DNA of 64,000 nt, from NCBI GenBank assembly GCA_001599355.1, contig BCGQ01000002.1, forward strand, positions 509,554 to 573,553, written 5' to 3'. Source of the stretch: Nakazawaea peltata. Lineage: Eukaryota > Ascomycota > Pichiomycetes > Alaninales > Pachysolenaceae. How positions within the stretch are numbered: the stretch's first letter is position 1; every line of letters begins with the position of its first letter. The notes below the pieces were generated by a model. It was not told where the DNA came from. It ran no database searches and saw only the letters and a program-made list of their open reading frames with translations. Positions 49,718 through 60,616 of the stretch are shown here, one piece after another. Position numbers and translations under genes: made by a program.

Positions 49718-50072
49718 GTGATTGCAGTGTAAATTGTAAATTGCTCAAACCTGCAAGCCCCGGGAAACGAAAAACGAAAAACGGAAAACGGAAAACGGAA
49801 AACGTAAAACGAAAAACCAACAAACGAACAAACCGTAAAATTAATAAAATGCTAATCATCCATAAATCAATAAACTGCTCACCTCCCGATCAGGAAGTCT
49901 CATCACATCTCCTATTTAGGTAACTCCCCTACTCCCCCCAAAACCCCAGTTAGGAAATCTATCAACAAAACTGAACTTTGTGTTCAGATGGATTGTTTCT
50001 TTTTTTCCAAATATAAACAAGGGGATATCACAAGTTGGGGGGTTATTGAATCGAGAGACCCAAGACTCAAAG
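49718..50072. other. FAT1-CDC14 divergent promoter
   Basis: 355 bp. It contains the 7-bp repeat array at 49763-49818. Downstream of it, toward CDC14, are CCTATTTAGG-like and C-rich sequences (49910-49955). The frame stays open upstream of the CDC14 ATG but contains only a GTG, so no longer protein is supported. Confidence 0.5.
49763..49818 (+). repeat. 7-bp tandem repeat between FAT1 and CDC14
   Basis: Eight units of the form (G/A/T)AAAACG: GGAAACG, then two AAAAACG, three GAAAACG, TAAAACG and AAAAACC. The ACGAAA core loosely resembles the SCB cell-cycle motif CRCGAAA, but the match is imperfect. Confidence 0.85.
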
Positions 50073-51791
50073 ATGGGTAGAATGAACAAATTCAATACTT
50101 CCGATTTACTGGAACGTCTTAATGCCATCGAATTCTTAAGAGACAGAATTTATTTAGGTGCTTATGATTATAGACCTAAGAATTCGGACCAAGTTGTATA
50201 TTTCACGGTGGAAGATTCGTTGCCTTACAATCAGTTCAACCTTGATTTTGGTCCTTTACATATCGGGCATTTGTATCGTTTTGCCGTTGTCTTGCATAAC
50301 ATCTTGAATAGCAGTGCTAATAGAGGTAAGGCTGTTGTATTTTATTCTTCATCTGGATCTCGTGAGAGATCTAATGCCGCCTGTATCTTATGTTGCTATA
50401 TGGTATTGATCCAAAATTGGTCTCCTCATCAAGTATTACAGCCTATTGCTCAATGTGATCCTCCTTTCATGGGCTTCAGAGATGCCGGTTATTCTCACGC
50501 AGATTTCGAAATCACAATACAAGATATCGTTTATGGAGTCTGGAGAGCCAAGGAGAGAGGAATGATCGATTTGACCACTTTCAATTTGGAAGAATACGAA
50601 CAATATGAAAGAGTCGACCAAGGTGATTTCAATGTCATTTCTAAAGATTTTATTGCATTTGCATCCCCAGAACAAAAGACTAAGGGCCATCTTAATGAAC
50701 CATTCAAAAAAGTTTTAGAATATTTCACCTCAAATGATGTTAAATTGGTCGTTAGACTCAACTCGCATTTATATGATAGTAACGAATTCGAAAAGAGGGG
50801 CATCCAGCATATCGATATGATCTTCGATGATGGTACTTGTCCTACTATGGAGTATGTTCAGAAATTTATTGGTGCTGCAGAGACAATTATTAATGAGGGG
50901 GGTAAAATTGCCGTACATTGTAAAGCAGGTTTAGGACGTACTGGATGTTTGATCGGAGCTCATTTGATTTACACTCATGGTTTCACCGCTAATGAGTGTA
51001 TCGGATACATGAGAATGATCAGACCTGGTATGGTTGTCGGACCGCAACAGCACTGGTTATATTTACATCAAAATGAATTCCGTGATTGGAGGCATACTAT
51101 GGTCTTGGATACGATCCCAGATGATCTTACAAGATTGTATTCATTGATCAAATATGAGGATTATAAAGCCAGAAGAAAAGACAAATCTTCTCGTATCTCT
51201 TTATCTTTAGATAGAATGGAGAGCAGTAACATTGAAACTTCTCCAGCTACACCTGTCAGAAGACGTAAAATATCTGGTCAATTAAAGAGTGCTCATAGAG
51301 CTGTTCCTATTCAAAGTCCTGGCCAACCAAGAAAATACTCTCCAAAGAGACCTGATGATAACAAAACTAACAATTCTGACGAAGAATCCGAATATAGAGT
51401 ATTTGATGATGCTCAACAAGGACCAATGGATCAAGAACCAGATGAAGTCATGGAGGAAATAGGCTCAAGTCCAGATAAAAGATTGTCTCCATCTGACTCT
51501 TCCAAACCTGATAATGGATACCAATGGAGAGTCTTGAGATCAATCACCAACCCAAACTCATCCAATAAGAACATTCATTTGACTAAGACTAGAACCACCA
51601 CCACTACCACAACAACAACAACGATTGCTTCATCACCTCCTCAAGCTCCAGGAAGATTACCAAAATCCAGATCTACCACTAGAATCAGTTCTGCTACAAG
51701 AAACAATGGTAGAATCACTAGCTCAAGTGATAAGATCATCGGTGGTGCAGGAATAAGAAAATCCAGTCTGCACCAAATCCGTTCTCCATGA
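50073..51791 (+). CDS. CDC14: CDC14, mitotic-exit dual-specificity phosphatase
   Basis: 572 residues from the ATG at 50073. This start puts the catalytic cysteine of HCKAGLGRTG at residue 283, the same number as in S. cerevisiae Cdc14. The N-terminal domain shows EFLRDRIYLGAYDY, then VVYFTVEDSLPYNQF and LDFGPLHIGHLYRF. The WPD-like loop is DDGTCP, followed by the P-loop and IRPGMVVGPQQHWLY. The tail after about residue 350 is basic and Ser/Pro/Thr-rich, with a run of Thr (about 505-515), and should hold localisation and phosphorylation sites. Cdc14 dephosphorylates CDK sites to drive mitotic exit and cytokinesis. It is released from the nucleolus in yeasts. Confidence 0.97.
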   Translation: MGRMNKFNTSDLLERLNAIEFLRDRIYLGAYDYRPKNSDQVVYFTVEDSLPYNQFNLDFGPLHIGHLYRFAVVLHNILNSSANRGKAVVFYSSSGSRERSNAACILCCYMVLIQNWSPHQVLQPIAQCDPPFMGFRDAGYSHADFEITIQDIVYGVWRAKERGMIDLTTFNLEEYEQYERVDQGDFNVISKDFIAFASPEQKTKGHLNEPFKKVLEYFTSNDVKLVVRLNSHLYDSNEFEKRGIQHIDMIFDDGTCPTMEYVQKFIGAAETIINEGGKIAVHCKAGLGRTGCLIGAHLIYTHGFTANECIGYMRMIRPGMVVGPQQHWLYLHQNEFRDWRHTMVLDTIPDDLTRLYSLIKYEDYKARRKDKSSRISLSLDRMESSNIETSPATPVRRRKISGQLKSAHRAVPIQSPGQPRKYSPKRPDDNKTNNSDEESEYRVFDDAQQGPMDQEPDEVMEEIGSSPDKRLSPSDSSKPDNGYQWRVLRSITNPNSSNKNIHLTKTRTTTTTTTTTTIASSPPQAPGRLPKSRSTTRISSATRNNGRITSSSDKIIGGAGIRKSSLHQIRSP

Positions 51792-51863
51792 TATTTCATT
51801 TCGCTTCTACATTATTTGTCTCAACCCATATATTCCTCAGCTTTATATAACATCATAAACTAA

Positions 51864-53366
51864 CTAAATTCCAAATACCTGGTGGTTGAATAGCTCAATT
51901 GCCTTACTGTAACCTTGTTCCCACTCCCATATAAAACCCGAATCTCCTTTGGACTTAATGTGCTCAGCTAAACGAGATCTTGACACTGCGCGAAGCCTTC
52001 CTATTCTGGAACCGTTAAATTTCGCAAATGCCAAGGCGTCTGACCACAGAGTACTGAACCCTTCTTTGTACCTCCAATGTTCGTAATTCTCCTTGGAATT
52101 TTGATTATTCCAATAGTCAGAATGACCAGAAAGTTCTCTGTCTAAGAGAGAGTTGAAATCGTCATTTGAAGGTAAATTGATTTGGGGGTTTCTCAGAGGG
52201 ATACAGTTAGAATCAACCATTGGTCTGAACCCCCATTCTCCACCATCACCATGTTGAAATTTGTAAGTCCAGAAATATGAACCGCAATTAGCCTTCTTAT
52301 TGAATTCTTGATGCTGAGTTTGGCCATATTTAGCAACTAATTGATTTCTATCACCACCACTTTTGTCCCATGATTGTCCATCAAGAACACAAGAATACTC
52401 TCCTACAAGGATATCGGCGTCGCCGGACAAATTAGTTAACAAATCATTTGGTAAATCTCCAATGATCAGATCAACTGACTTTTTCTTGTCATCGTCACTA
52501 AAACATCTGTAACAATGGGTATCTATAACAACACCTAAAGTAGCAGACTTGGAATTGATGTTTTGCTCTTCATCAAGTATCCATTTAACCAATTGATCAG
52601 GCCACCATCCATCAGAGATCACTATTGGGATAGTTGGATTAACTTCTCTTATAGAGTTGATCAGTTTCTTGTAGTAACTTTTCTGAGGGGATCCGTCACC
52701 ATTGAACTCTGATTCGTTCACTATTTGGAGCCCAACTACATTTTCGTAAGATTTCAAATCTTTTGCCATAAATGTGACTACTTCAACCAGAAGTTTTTGT
52801 GAAGACGAACTACTCCAAAACCCAGCTTTGGATAAAACTTCTCCACTATGATCTCCTGTATTTGCTCCACCAGGGAGTGCATGGAGATCGACTAATACAC
52901 CAATATCATACTCCAGAGCTTTTGCGATCATCTGCTTATAGCTATTCCAAGCATTATTGTAGATTTTGGCCACTGAAGAGAAATTGGTTCCTGAACTGAA
53001 TTTCCCGCCATCAACCCCCCAATATCCAATTGGAATTCTCACCGCAGTAACACCTTTAGATTTCAACCATGACCAATCATCATCGTTCATATACTCTCTC
53101 CAATGTTTTTCTAAGAGTTCTCTTGCTCCATCTTCACCCCTCTTGGAAATCAACTTCTTAACAGCATCCAATTCCAGCCCAGCCCCATCCTCAAAGTAAT
53201 CTCCATACATAAATTTCTCCAATACAAAGACGGATCCGAGATTCACACCGAAATTGAATCTGTTTTGATAAATAGAACGCTTATCCGGCTCCTTCCCCAG
53301 AGGGACAACTCCTTGACTAGCACTTATATTGCTGTGAATCGATAATTTCTTAAGTTTGTCCAACAT
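51864..53366 (-). CDS. Intracellular GH5 glycosidase, YBR056W/exo-1,3-glucanase-like
   Basis: 500 residues from the ATG at 53364-53366, with no signal peptide. GH5 (exo-glucanase-like) features: FNFGVNLGSVFVLEKFM, then VTAVRIPIGYW (about 106-116), VLVDLHALPGG (157-167), acid/base E218 in IVNESEF and nucleophile E323 in VGEYSCVL. Length and lack of secretion signal match S. cerevisiae YBR056W (501 aa), a cytosolic relative of Exg1. Substrate is unknown; steryl glucoside or a glucan fragment is possible by analogy with other cytosolic GH5 members. The gene is convergent with CDC14, 72 bp apart. Confidence 0.88.
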   Translation of the reverse strand: MLDKLKKLSIHSNISASQGVVPLGKEPDKRSIYQNRFNFGVNLGSVFVLEKFMYGDYFEDGAGLELDAVKKLISKRGEDGARELLEKHWREYMNDDDWSWLKSKGVTAVRIPIGYWGVDGGKFSSGTNFSSVAKIYNNAWNSYKQMIAKALEYDIGVLVDLHALPGGANTGDHSGEVLSKAGFWSSSSSQKLLVEVVTFMAKDLKSYENVVGLQIVNESEFNGDGSPQKSYYKKLINSIREVNPTIPIVISDGWWPDQLVKWILDEEQNINSKSATLGVVIDTHCYRCFSDDDKKKSVDLIIGDLPNDLLTNLSGDADILVGEYSCVLDGQSWDKSGGDRNQLVAKYGQTQHQEFNKKANCGSYFWTYKFQHGDGGEWGFRPMVDSNCIPLRNPQINLPSNDDFNSLLDRELSGHSDYWNNQNSKENYEHWRYKEGFSTLWSDALAFAKFNGSRIGRLRAVSRSRLAEHIKSKGDSGFIWEWEQGYSKAIELFNHQVFGI

Positions 53367-53556
53367 CCTTGTTGCTCATCTCATCTAAAAACCCCGCGTG
53401 GGAGTCCCCGGCCTATTTATATTTTTTCCCTACACTGCTCCGCCCGTTTCAGGCTAAGTTTGCTGGATTGCTGCGAGGGGCTAGGAACACTTTTTTTTAC
53501 TGAGATAGAAAGCGAATGATCTAAAATTAGAAAATGTTATATACGTTAGTCATGAA

Positions 53557-54594
53557 TTAGGTGAAGTAAAGGGAGGTTCTTTGAACTGTTCCACGCGATT
53601 TGTATTCTGTAGAGTATCCTCTAGCAACATATTGTTCGAATTCCTCCTCTTCATCGGCCTTGCTGAAAATACCATTGAGATCATCGTTGATTTTGATATC
53701 GATTTTGTCTAATTTGGTGTTTTCATAGATACTGGATTGAGATCCACCAATCCAGATACAATTGGAGAAGAGTTTTACTTCGGTGTCCAAATTTTCGGTG
53801 TCGGTATCGAAACTGAAATTGGAAGACGACAGAGAAATAGACGAACCTTTGGAATACTCGGCATCTTCATAAACACTGTAATTGTCCAGGCACCCCATGT
53901 TCAGATCACCGTATGCTTCTAATGCTAACTTATAATCTTCAAATGCCAGATCTAACAGATTATTTGAGTGGTTTGAGTCGGATTTCTTGTGGTGAGACTC
54001 TTGAGGCTTTACTTTTTCAGCATCGGCGAGATCCTCAGAGATACTCTCTGGTATTGTCTTTGGTTGGATCAATGACTCCGGATTACTTGAGATATTGAAA
54101 TCCGAACCCAACATCACCGAAGCCCTCTTCGATCTCAGAGATCCGTTGGAAATAAGATGCCTCATAGTCAGATCATTGGTCCCAGAGAAAGAACTCTCAG
54201 CAGAGGATAAAGTAGACGACGCGGACGAGTCAGAACCTGTGATGAATTTAGACAATCTCTTAGTAGCCGACTTAGCAGCATTAGAAGGCTGTCTCTTGGA
54301 ATACACAGAGTAACGCGAATTCAAACTAGGCGACAGCGAAGTCGATGAAGAATTCGGATCCAAACTGTAACTGATCATAGAGACAGGTCTTGTCGAAGGC
54401 GACGAAGGTATAGAAGATGCAGATGAAGTGGTTTGAAGATCGGAATTGGACTCTGTACTCGTAAGAGCCAATGGAGACGAAGCGCTGATAGTCAATTTCC
54501 TCTTCAAATCCACGGTACTGGCGCGTCTTCTGGATTTGATAGTACCCCACAAGGATCTCTTGTTTCCCTCTTTATGATCGGAGACTGAAGTCAT
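53557..54594 (-). CDS. Ser-rich protein of unknown function
   Basis: 345 residues from the ATG at 54592-54594. The first 220 residues are Ser-rich and basic with many RxxS and SP sites (RRRASTVDLKRKLT, TRPVSMISYS, KRLSKFITGS). A C-terminal part is acidic (LAFEDYKLALEAYGDLN, SVYEDAEYS, DEEEEFEQYVARGYST). There is no recognisable domain, signal peptide or membrane segment. The composition is that of a phosphoprotein such as a bud-neck or signalling adaptor, which is only an impression. A CACGTG palindrome lies 168 bp upstream. Confidence 0.75.
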   Translation of the reverse strand: MTSVSDHKEGNKRSLWGTIKSRRRASTVDLKRKLTISASSPLALTSTESNSDLQTTSSASSIPSSPSTRPVSMISYSLDPNSSSTSLSPSLNSRYSVYSKRQPSNAAKSATKRLSKFITGSDSSASSTLSSAESSFSGTNDLTMRHLISNGSLRSKRASVMLGSDFNISSNPESLIQPKTIPESISEDLADAEKVKPQESHHKKSDSNHSNNLLDLAFEDYKLALEAYGDLNMGCLDNYSVYEDAEYSKGSSISLSSSNFSFDTDTENLDTEVKLFSNCIWIGGSQSSIYENTKLDKIDIKINDDLNGIFSKADEEEEFEQYVARGYSTEYKSRGTVQRTSLYFT

Positions 54595-55283
54595 TCTTGT
54601 TAAATATATAAAACCAATGGGCTTATCTTTGTAGTTTACCGTTGATCCTCAGACAAGATATTCAAAAACAAGCACGATCTGATGTATATGTATGAAATCA
54701 GTGTCGATCCCTGTTTATAAAAAGCGTGCCTTTTTTTTGCTGTTGTTCCCCTTTTTTCCCTTCACGTGAAGCGTACTAAAAGTCTCGACTCGAAAGGAAA
54801 CGAAAAATATCGTGGCCCAAATGATGTAAGATCTCTTAAAATGATGAGCGAACGATTGTTAAGGCGATTAGGCGAGACTCGTGTCAAAATTGCCAGACTA
54901 TTACCTTAAGAGATGGATTGGAGGTGGTATAAGGTAGTAGATCTACTCAAAACTTACACCGAAGCAAACTTTAACCTTATATATGGTAACGTCGAATCCC
55001 CTGTAGAAAATTTTGCAAACCTTATTGTTATCACAACCAACCCCCCCAATTTCCTAATACGGCCACAACACCTCCTTTCGAGTCCTCCTACAGCTACTGA
55101 TTAGGAAAAAAAAAAAAACGGGCTCAGGAAAAAAATTCGTGTTTATTCTGTAAAGGGGAAAGAATTAAAAGGGTGCGGCGCAGATAAAGATTGCAGGTTT
55201 ACAGGGGTGCATTTAAACACAAAGGGGGAAAGCGGATTGGTTAGAATTAGATCTGGACTGCGCCAAAAAAAGATTTAAACTAT
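54595..55283. other. Upstream region of the Ser-rich gene / GLY1 3' end
   Basis: 690 bp without a gene. It holds the E-box at 54763, a MADS-type CCTAATACGG (about 55054) and an A13 run (about 55108-55120) followed by TTTAT-rich DNA toward the GLY1 end. A 63-codon ORF at 54913 has no coding character. Confidence 0.45.
54763..54768. promoter_or_regulatory. CACGTG E-box in a TTCACGTGAA palindrome
   Basis: Upstream of the Ser-rich gene. It is the site type expected for H-E-R bHLH proteins such as the one encoded at 38736-39788. Regulation by that protein is untested. Confidence 0.35.
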
Positions 55284-56424
55284 TTAGTAAGATTTGATTT
55301 CTCCGGCAGAACCAGCCTTGGACTCTTGGGCAATCTTGAAGGACTCAACAACGGCCTTCTTCAAGTTTTCGATACTCTCTTCACTCAATTGGTAGTGGAA
55401 AGCAATTCTACCGTAACCAACAAGGTTAACGTTGTATTTCTTACCCATCTCGATCATGACATCTGGGTTGATATTCAGCTCCAGCATATTAACGAAAACG
55501 AAGTTGGTGTCGGTTGGAATTGTGAGAGGAATACCTTGGGATTCAAAGTAGTCGGCAACCTCCTTAGCTTGCTCGTGGGTCTTGGCCAACTTAGCGTAGT
55601 TCTGTTCAACAGCGTAAATAGCCATTCTCAGCATCATACCACTTTGACGGATACCACCACCGGTTTGCTTTCTGAAGTGGTTCAGTTTCTTGATGTAAGC
55701 CTTAGATCCGACCAAAACAGATCCAATTGGAGCACCCAAAGTCTTAGAAAGACACAAAGAGATAGAGTCGAAGTACTTGGCAACCTCGATTAATGGGACA
55801 CCTTCGGCAACGGCGGCGTTCCAGATTCTAGCACCATCACAGTGTAAAATAATGTTCTTTTCCTTACAGAAAGCAGAGATCTTGGCGATCTCAGCAATTG
55901 GGATTCTGTGACCTTGAATAGTGTTCTCAAGGGCAACGATTCTGGTTGGACAAGTGTGAACATCGTATTCTTGGGAGACAACTCTCTTTTTGATATCCTC
56001 AACAGTCAAGTATAAACCGTTGGATGGGAGAACATTGATAGGCATCAGTTGAGTCAAGGTGGAAACACCGGCGGCCTCATTTCTGAAGATGTGAGCTCTA
56101 GCATCCAAAAGAATACTGAAAGGTGGCTCTGGAATATGAGCCTTCAAACCAATTTGGTTAGACATGGTACCACTGCAACAGAAGAGACCCAGCTCCTTAC
56201 CAGTTAACTTGGCAACCAAAGCCTCCAAAGCGAGAGTGTCTTCGTCTTCGTCGTAGACGGCGTCACCGATGGTGGCAGTCGACATGAGTTCGAACATCTC
56301 CTTGGTAGGAACAGTGAAAGTGTCACCTATCTATGTTAGTGAAAATTCCTAAATCAATATCTTATCTTTTCTATTACTTACTTCTAAATTCGTTATGAGT
56401 ACGAGGGAATTCTTCCTTAGTCAT
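55284..56424 (-). CDS. GLY1: GLY1, low-specificity L-threonine aldolase (one intron)
   Basis: Exon 1 is 56382-56424 (43 nt), the intron is 56327-56381 and exon 2 is 55284-56326, giving 361 residues. The spliced N-terminus reads ...NEFRSDTFTVPTKEM, the conserved R-SDT-T-PT start of the PLP fold, which is lost if the gene is started at the internal ATG at 56297. Other marks are GDAVYDEDEDT, then GLFCCSGTMSNQIG, HCDGARIWNAA (PLP-binding Asp) and the Schiff-base lysine in SKTLGAPIGS (about K209). The enzyme splits threonine or allo-threonine to glycine and acetaldehyde, a major glycine source in yeast. Strong codon bias suggests high expression. A TATATATAT lies about 65 bp upstream. Confidence 0.95.
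56327..56381 (-). other. GLY1 intron (55 nt)
   Basis: GTAAGT donor, CACTAAC branch site, acceptor GATAG. It interrupts the Ser codon of the R-SDT motif after its first base. Confidence 0.88.
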
Positions 56425-59400
56425 CTTGTTATTGTATTGTCTTGGTTAACTAATGCGTTAGATCTTACGATAGTTCCAAATCACACTGATATATATATCT
56501 TGATGGGCTTATCGGTATTTAAATAAAACTTAACTGTATGGGTTATGGATCCCAAAAATTTCAACGACTCAACGGCAAACTGCCTATCAAATCCCATCTT
56601 TCCCAATTTTTTTGCGCTCCAGTTGCCTTATCGGTTTAGCCGATCGAGTGAGCACCAAAAGGCAAAAACGAGCTCAGCTATCCGATAACGAAGGTCGTGC
56701 GCGGTACTCTAAAACAAGGTTGCTCAAGGTTTAAGAAATTTTGTCGAAGAGCGAAAAGAAACGAGAGTGACCCAAATCTCTCTTAGAAGCGAGATATATA
56801 TGATTGAAATAAAAGGAGGTTTTGAGGCAACTAAAAATATTCGTTGGGGGGATTTTCAACAACGGTTGTTTTATAGAAATATTATGACTGAGTTGGGTCA
56901 GTTCTAGTTGACACATCATTACTTAACGGGTTCAAGGAGATATAGCAGACGACGCATTACTGTGTCAGGGTAGCTATTGTCATTTCGATTAATTCCATTT
57001 CCCACATAACACTCCAATAGTACGGATTATGAGAAAAACAGAAAAGAAAAAACAGTAGGTGAAGCATATGAACTACGCAAAGTATGCTTCTCTACCGAAA
57101 TGCAGTGCTTCTCAGAACAATAGAAAAGGTAAATCATGTTGCATAATTTCTGCGTGTTCTTTCAATAATACAAGTGCTCGCCATGCACGATTTTGCTTTG
57201 GCAACAGACTGGCACAACTTTCTGCGCGCCCGATCAAGAAAATTTCAGCTAGGGACGATATGAGAGCTGAGGAATAATAAACAAGTCCCAATATTTTTCC
57301 GATCATGTAATTGAGTTCGGGAGACACCTCCGAGTCTTGCATCAAAGATCAACTATTACCTTAGTTGAATCTTCATCTGCCTGCGAGATTCTCTACACAT
57401 CAACATGGCTTGTTTGGTGTCTCTCTTCTTCCAAGTATGTAGACCTTTAAGTTCCAACTGTTCCCCTTATTAATCTGTGTTGTTACTAGTGGATGTTGTG
57501 CCTACGGGCGATCTCTTATGTTAAGAGGGCACTGAACAATACAAAAGCTCTTTTCTTTTTAATTGTTAATCGCTCTTAAGGCGAGAGAAGAAAAGCAAAA
57601 AGAGCACAGTTGATCGCAGCAACAAACTGAAAATTGTTTCATCATATGCAGGCCTGAAGCCAGGTGCAAAACTTTTTCTGTTGCTTGTCGCCTCTTCTCG
57701 ATAGTTCACACTATTATCTCCCCAGAGGTCATGATTGTACTCGGGGGCCATCTCAAGTGAGTATATGGCTGCTATTCTCTAAGCTCAATCTCCGGGGAGA
57801 TCCATGTAAATTTCACTACGTGAGGCGCTTTCGCTTGAAACTGCCACGGTAGACGCTAACTTGGACTTTTCTGTATGTACAAACTAAAAATACTTTTGGA
57901 ACATTTTTTTAAGACGAGCCTCGCTGAGGATCTGTATGCCCCAAATACGTTGAACTCTTGAGTGAAATATCTTGGAGCTAGACAGCATCAACTCAGAGGC
58001 TTCAGCATCTTCCCGCTACCCCAATTTCTGTTTAAATACAGTAGTACGCCATATATTTTTACAAGTTTGGTGCGTAATAATCTTAAGCCCGAGAAATGTA
58101 CAGAGAAGATTCATTATTTCTTATTACAGAGGTCACTTTAATTTCTTGAGTATTCTATTCTGCACCCTTGGCACGGAAAGAGAGGTGAAGCGCTGTTTCA
58201 GAGAGCACCGCGATTTGGATGTATCAAAGGTTAAACTATGTAAGATTTCTTAAACTGAGGATTTCTAGAACGATGAAAAAGGTGTTCTACAGCGTTAACA
58301 ACGTAAATTGATCATTTTCCTCCTTCCACATCGACATCAAACCAAATTCCCCGCTGCATAGCTTGACATGTCACATACCCATACGGGGAGCGACGTAATA
58401 ATATAAGGTAGTGAATGTCTATTCTGCTTTCTCTGCAAACCGAGTCTTTAATTCGCCGCAGGGCCGAGCTCACTGGAAATGAGAAATTAAGACCGACCAA
58501 AGTTTATTTAGCCGGGAATCATCCTCATATTGCTGCATCAATCACACAAAAGCCGAGCAGTAAACGCTTTTGTTAGGAGAGTTATTGAGCATCTGTCCGC
58601 CCTCATTTTTGCATATTTTCCTAAAATTAAACTTTAGAGTTCCCTCCATAAAAAAGGCTTTTGCAGGTTTTGCTTAGGTAACGCACTTTTTTTCCTGCTG
58701 ACAAAAAAATCGGTGTTATGAGGTCAGTGCTTGTTTAGAGAAAATAGAAAAATATCTATGTGTGACTGAGACAAACGATTAGACTGGGCGACAAGGTGCG
58801 CATTATGCGTGTCTCATCTGAGCTGTGTATGGTCAAAAGAGGGTGGACCATCTCTCGCCATCTGATGGCAAACATTATTATCCCGAGACGCGTGGCCATG
58901 AAGACGGTGATTCGTGTTTGTTCTCAAATTGATAAAGCCGCGGATACTGACTTCACCCAGAATAAGTGATGACAATGTCACGGTCCCCACATCCCTTATA
59001 ATGTCGTGGAATTTAGTTTGTAAGTAGTGACGACCTAGATAGCGTGGAAAGTTCCACATAAACAAACTAATTACATATAAATACATCGATATTACATTTT
59101 AAAAGATCAAGGATATGAGGCCAGGAGTCTATTGAAGCCACTCTAAGAAGGCATATATAGGTAAGCTAATCTTGAGAGTTCCCTAAATTACCTACTTTCA
59201 GCTTTCTTTTTTTCTGATTCTTGGGTATTTCTGCTAGTGATTCGAAATCCCGTGCAAGAATCTGTAATTGAAATGAACCCTTCTCGTATATAGTGATGTT
59301 TTCAATAAATCCCTGGTATTCAACACGTCATTGATACAAATTCCGTATCAAATTGTGAAATCCATCACCTGGCTTGCGGCACTAAGACAGACCTATCAAA

Positions 59401-60616
59401 AATTCAGGTGAATTTAAAGTATGAACAGGGTTATCTAAACAAAGGCAAAAGAAAATAGATTGACGAGGTGCCACAAGTTATAGGCGGCGCAAATAAGACA
59501 TCAGCTGCCAAAAAGGTAAAAAGGGAAAACTAAGACATATGAGTTGTTTCAGGATCCTTGATAGAGGGGGCAACCATGGTTGTATTGTTGGGTTTCTAAA
59601 TAATAACAGGAACAAGTGAGAAAATCTGGTAGACGATCATCACCAGCAAATGGGCCAGCGTAGTGGAAACCACGTCCATTCAAAAAAAGAAATAGAGTAT
59701 TGAAACCGCACTGCAAAGAGAACCTTAATGCAGAAAACAATAGGTCTTATAACATCAATTAGCTGATATCTTTAATAAGAATAAGAAATATTTTGTTAAA
59801 TGCAATGTAATGTAATGCAATATGCAATAATAAGTTTCCCCTGTAAGCAGAGTAGCCTTTGGAACTACTTACTATAGCATAAATTTGCTATGATATATTT
59901 TATCCCACTCTGGGTTAAAGTTTGAGAACCGTGCATATTGCATGAAGATTATTCTTAAAAACCCAGTTTTTCTCTCTTTGCAGCAAAGTTTTAGTTCGAA
60001 GACTATTTTATGCATTAGGAGTGCATGTTATTTCTGTAGCTCGACTCACAACAAGCCTGGATTTATGTTGTGATCGTCATCCTCTATCTCCCAAAAAGTT
60101 GCTATTTATTTTTAACCACATCCACATTTCAATCTTTTATATATATATCCTTGCTTTCATTTGGTAAAAGTATCTTGGTTGACACTCTTGCTTTCCAACT
60201 ATCTCCGGATTGTACTTTGAAAGCTTCAAAAACGCACGACAGCTTCTTCTACCAGTGTCGGATTCCCTACATTGAGCTTCTAGAAGATATTACCGAAATT
60301 TTATACACTTAAGGTTTTTTTTTAGCAGGGATTCACTTATTTTATCACTTGCTAGGTTACTTTATTTTTCCACAGCCGAGACATCTTGAACAGGTTGCGA
60401 TTATTGCTACTTTTTAACCTTTTTCGTGCGCGCGCATCATACATTATTCTGTGCAGAGATTGAGGTGACTAGGAAGCAAAGGTCTAAGCTGACAACAAAC
60501 AGAGACCTTGTGATTGAGTTACAAATTTTTGGAGTATAAGATTTATAATTGGCAAAGTTTGGACTTTGAATATCATCCCTGCATTATATCATTCAATTCA
60601 CCAGAGAATTCATAAG
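56425..60616. other. 4.2-kb gene-free region between GLY1 and the TPR gene
   Basis: No credible gene; the longest frames are 60-93 codons and look random. The first few hundred bases are the GLY1 promoter (TATA at about 56488). A 59-nt foldable segment lies at 57547-57605. Short TGCAATGTAATG-type repeats lie near 59797-59835. Several T-rich tracts and a GCGCGCGC run (about 60431) lie near the TPR gene. It could be a long regulatory region for the TPR co-repressor gene, a site of an unannotated RNA, or structural DNA. Nothing seen decides between these. Confidence 0.4.
57547..57605 (+). other. 59-nt imperfect hairpin in the gene-free region
   Basis: GCTCTTTT (57547-57554) pairs with AAAAGAGC at the far end. 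After a small bulge, CTTTT pairs with AAAAG, and the interior TCGC/GCGA closes a short loop. An adjacent smaller hairpin, CTCTTA/TAAGAG, lies at about 57513-57527. Confidence 0.45.

Noticed and set aside
49980-50072. N-terminal extension of CDC14 from an upstream GTG
   Set aside because: Eukaryotic starts are ATG. The ATG at 50073 gives the same catalytic-Cys number (283) as S. cerevisiae Cdc14.
56295-56297. ATG at 56297 as GLY1 start
   Set aside because: It would delete the conserved R-SDT-T-PT segment of threonine aldolases, which the intron model restores.
57059-58253. Several 60-93 codon frames in the 4.2-kb gap
   Set aside because: Short, on both strands, no conserved motifs, and the number expected by chance for AT-rich DNA.
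60070-60312. 80-codon frame before the TPR gene
   Set aside because: It has no ATG start (begins at GTG), no similarity to anything known and random composition.
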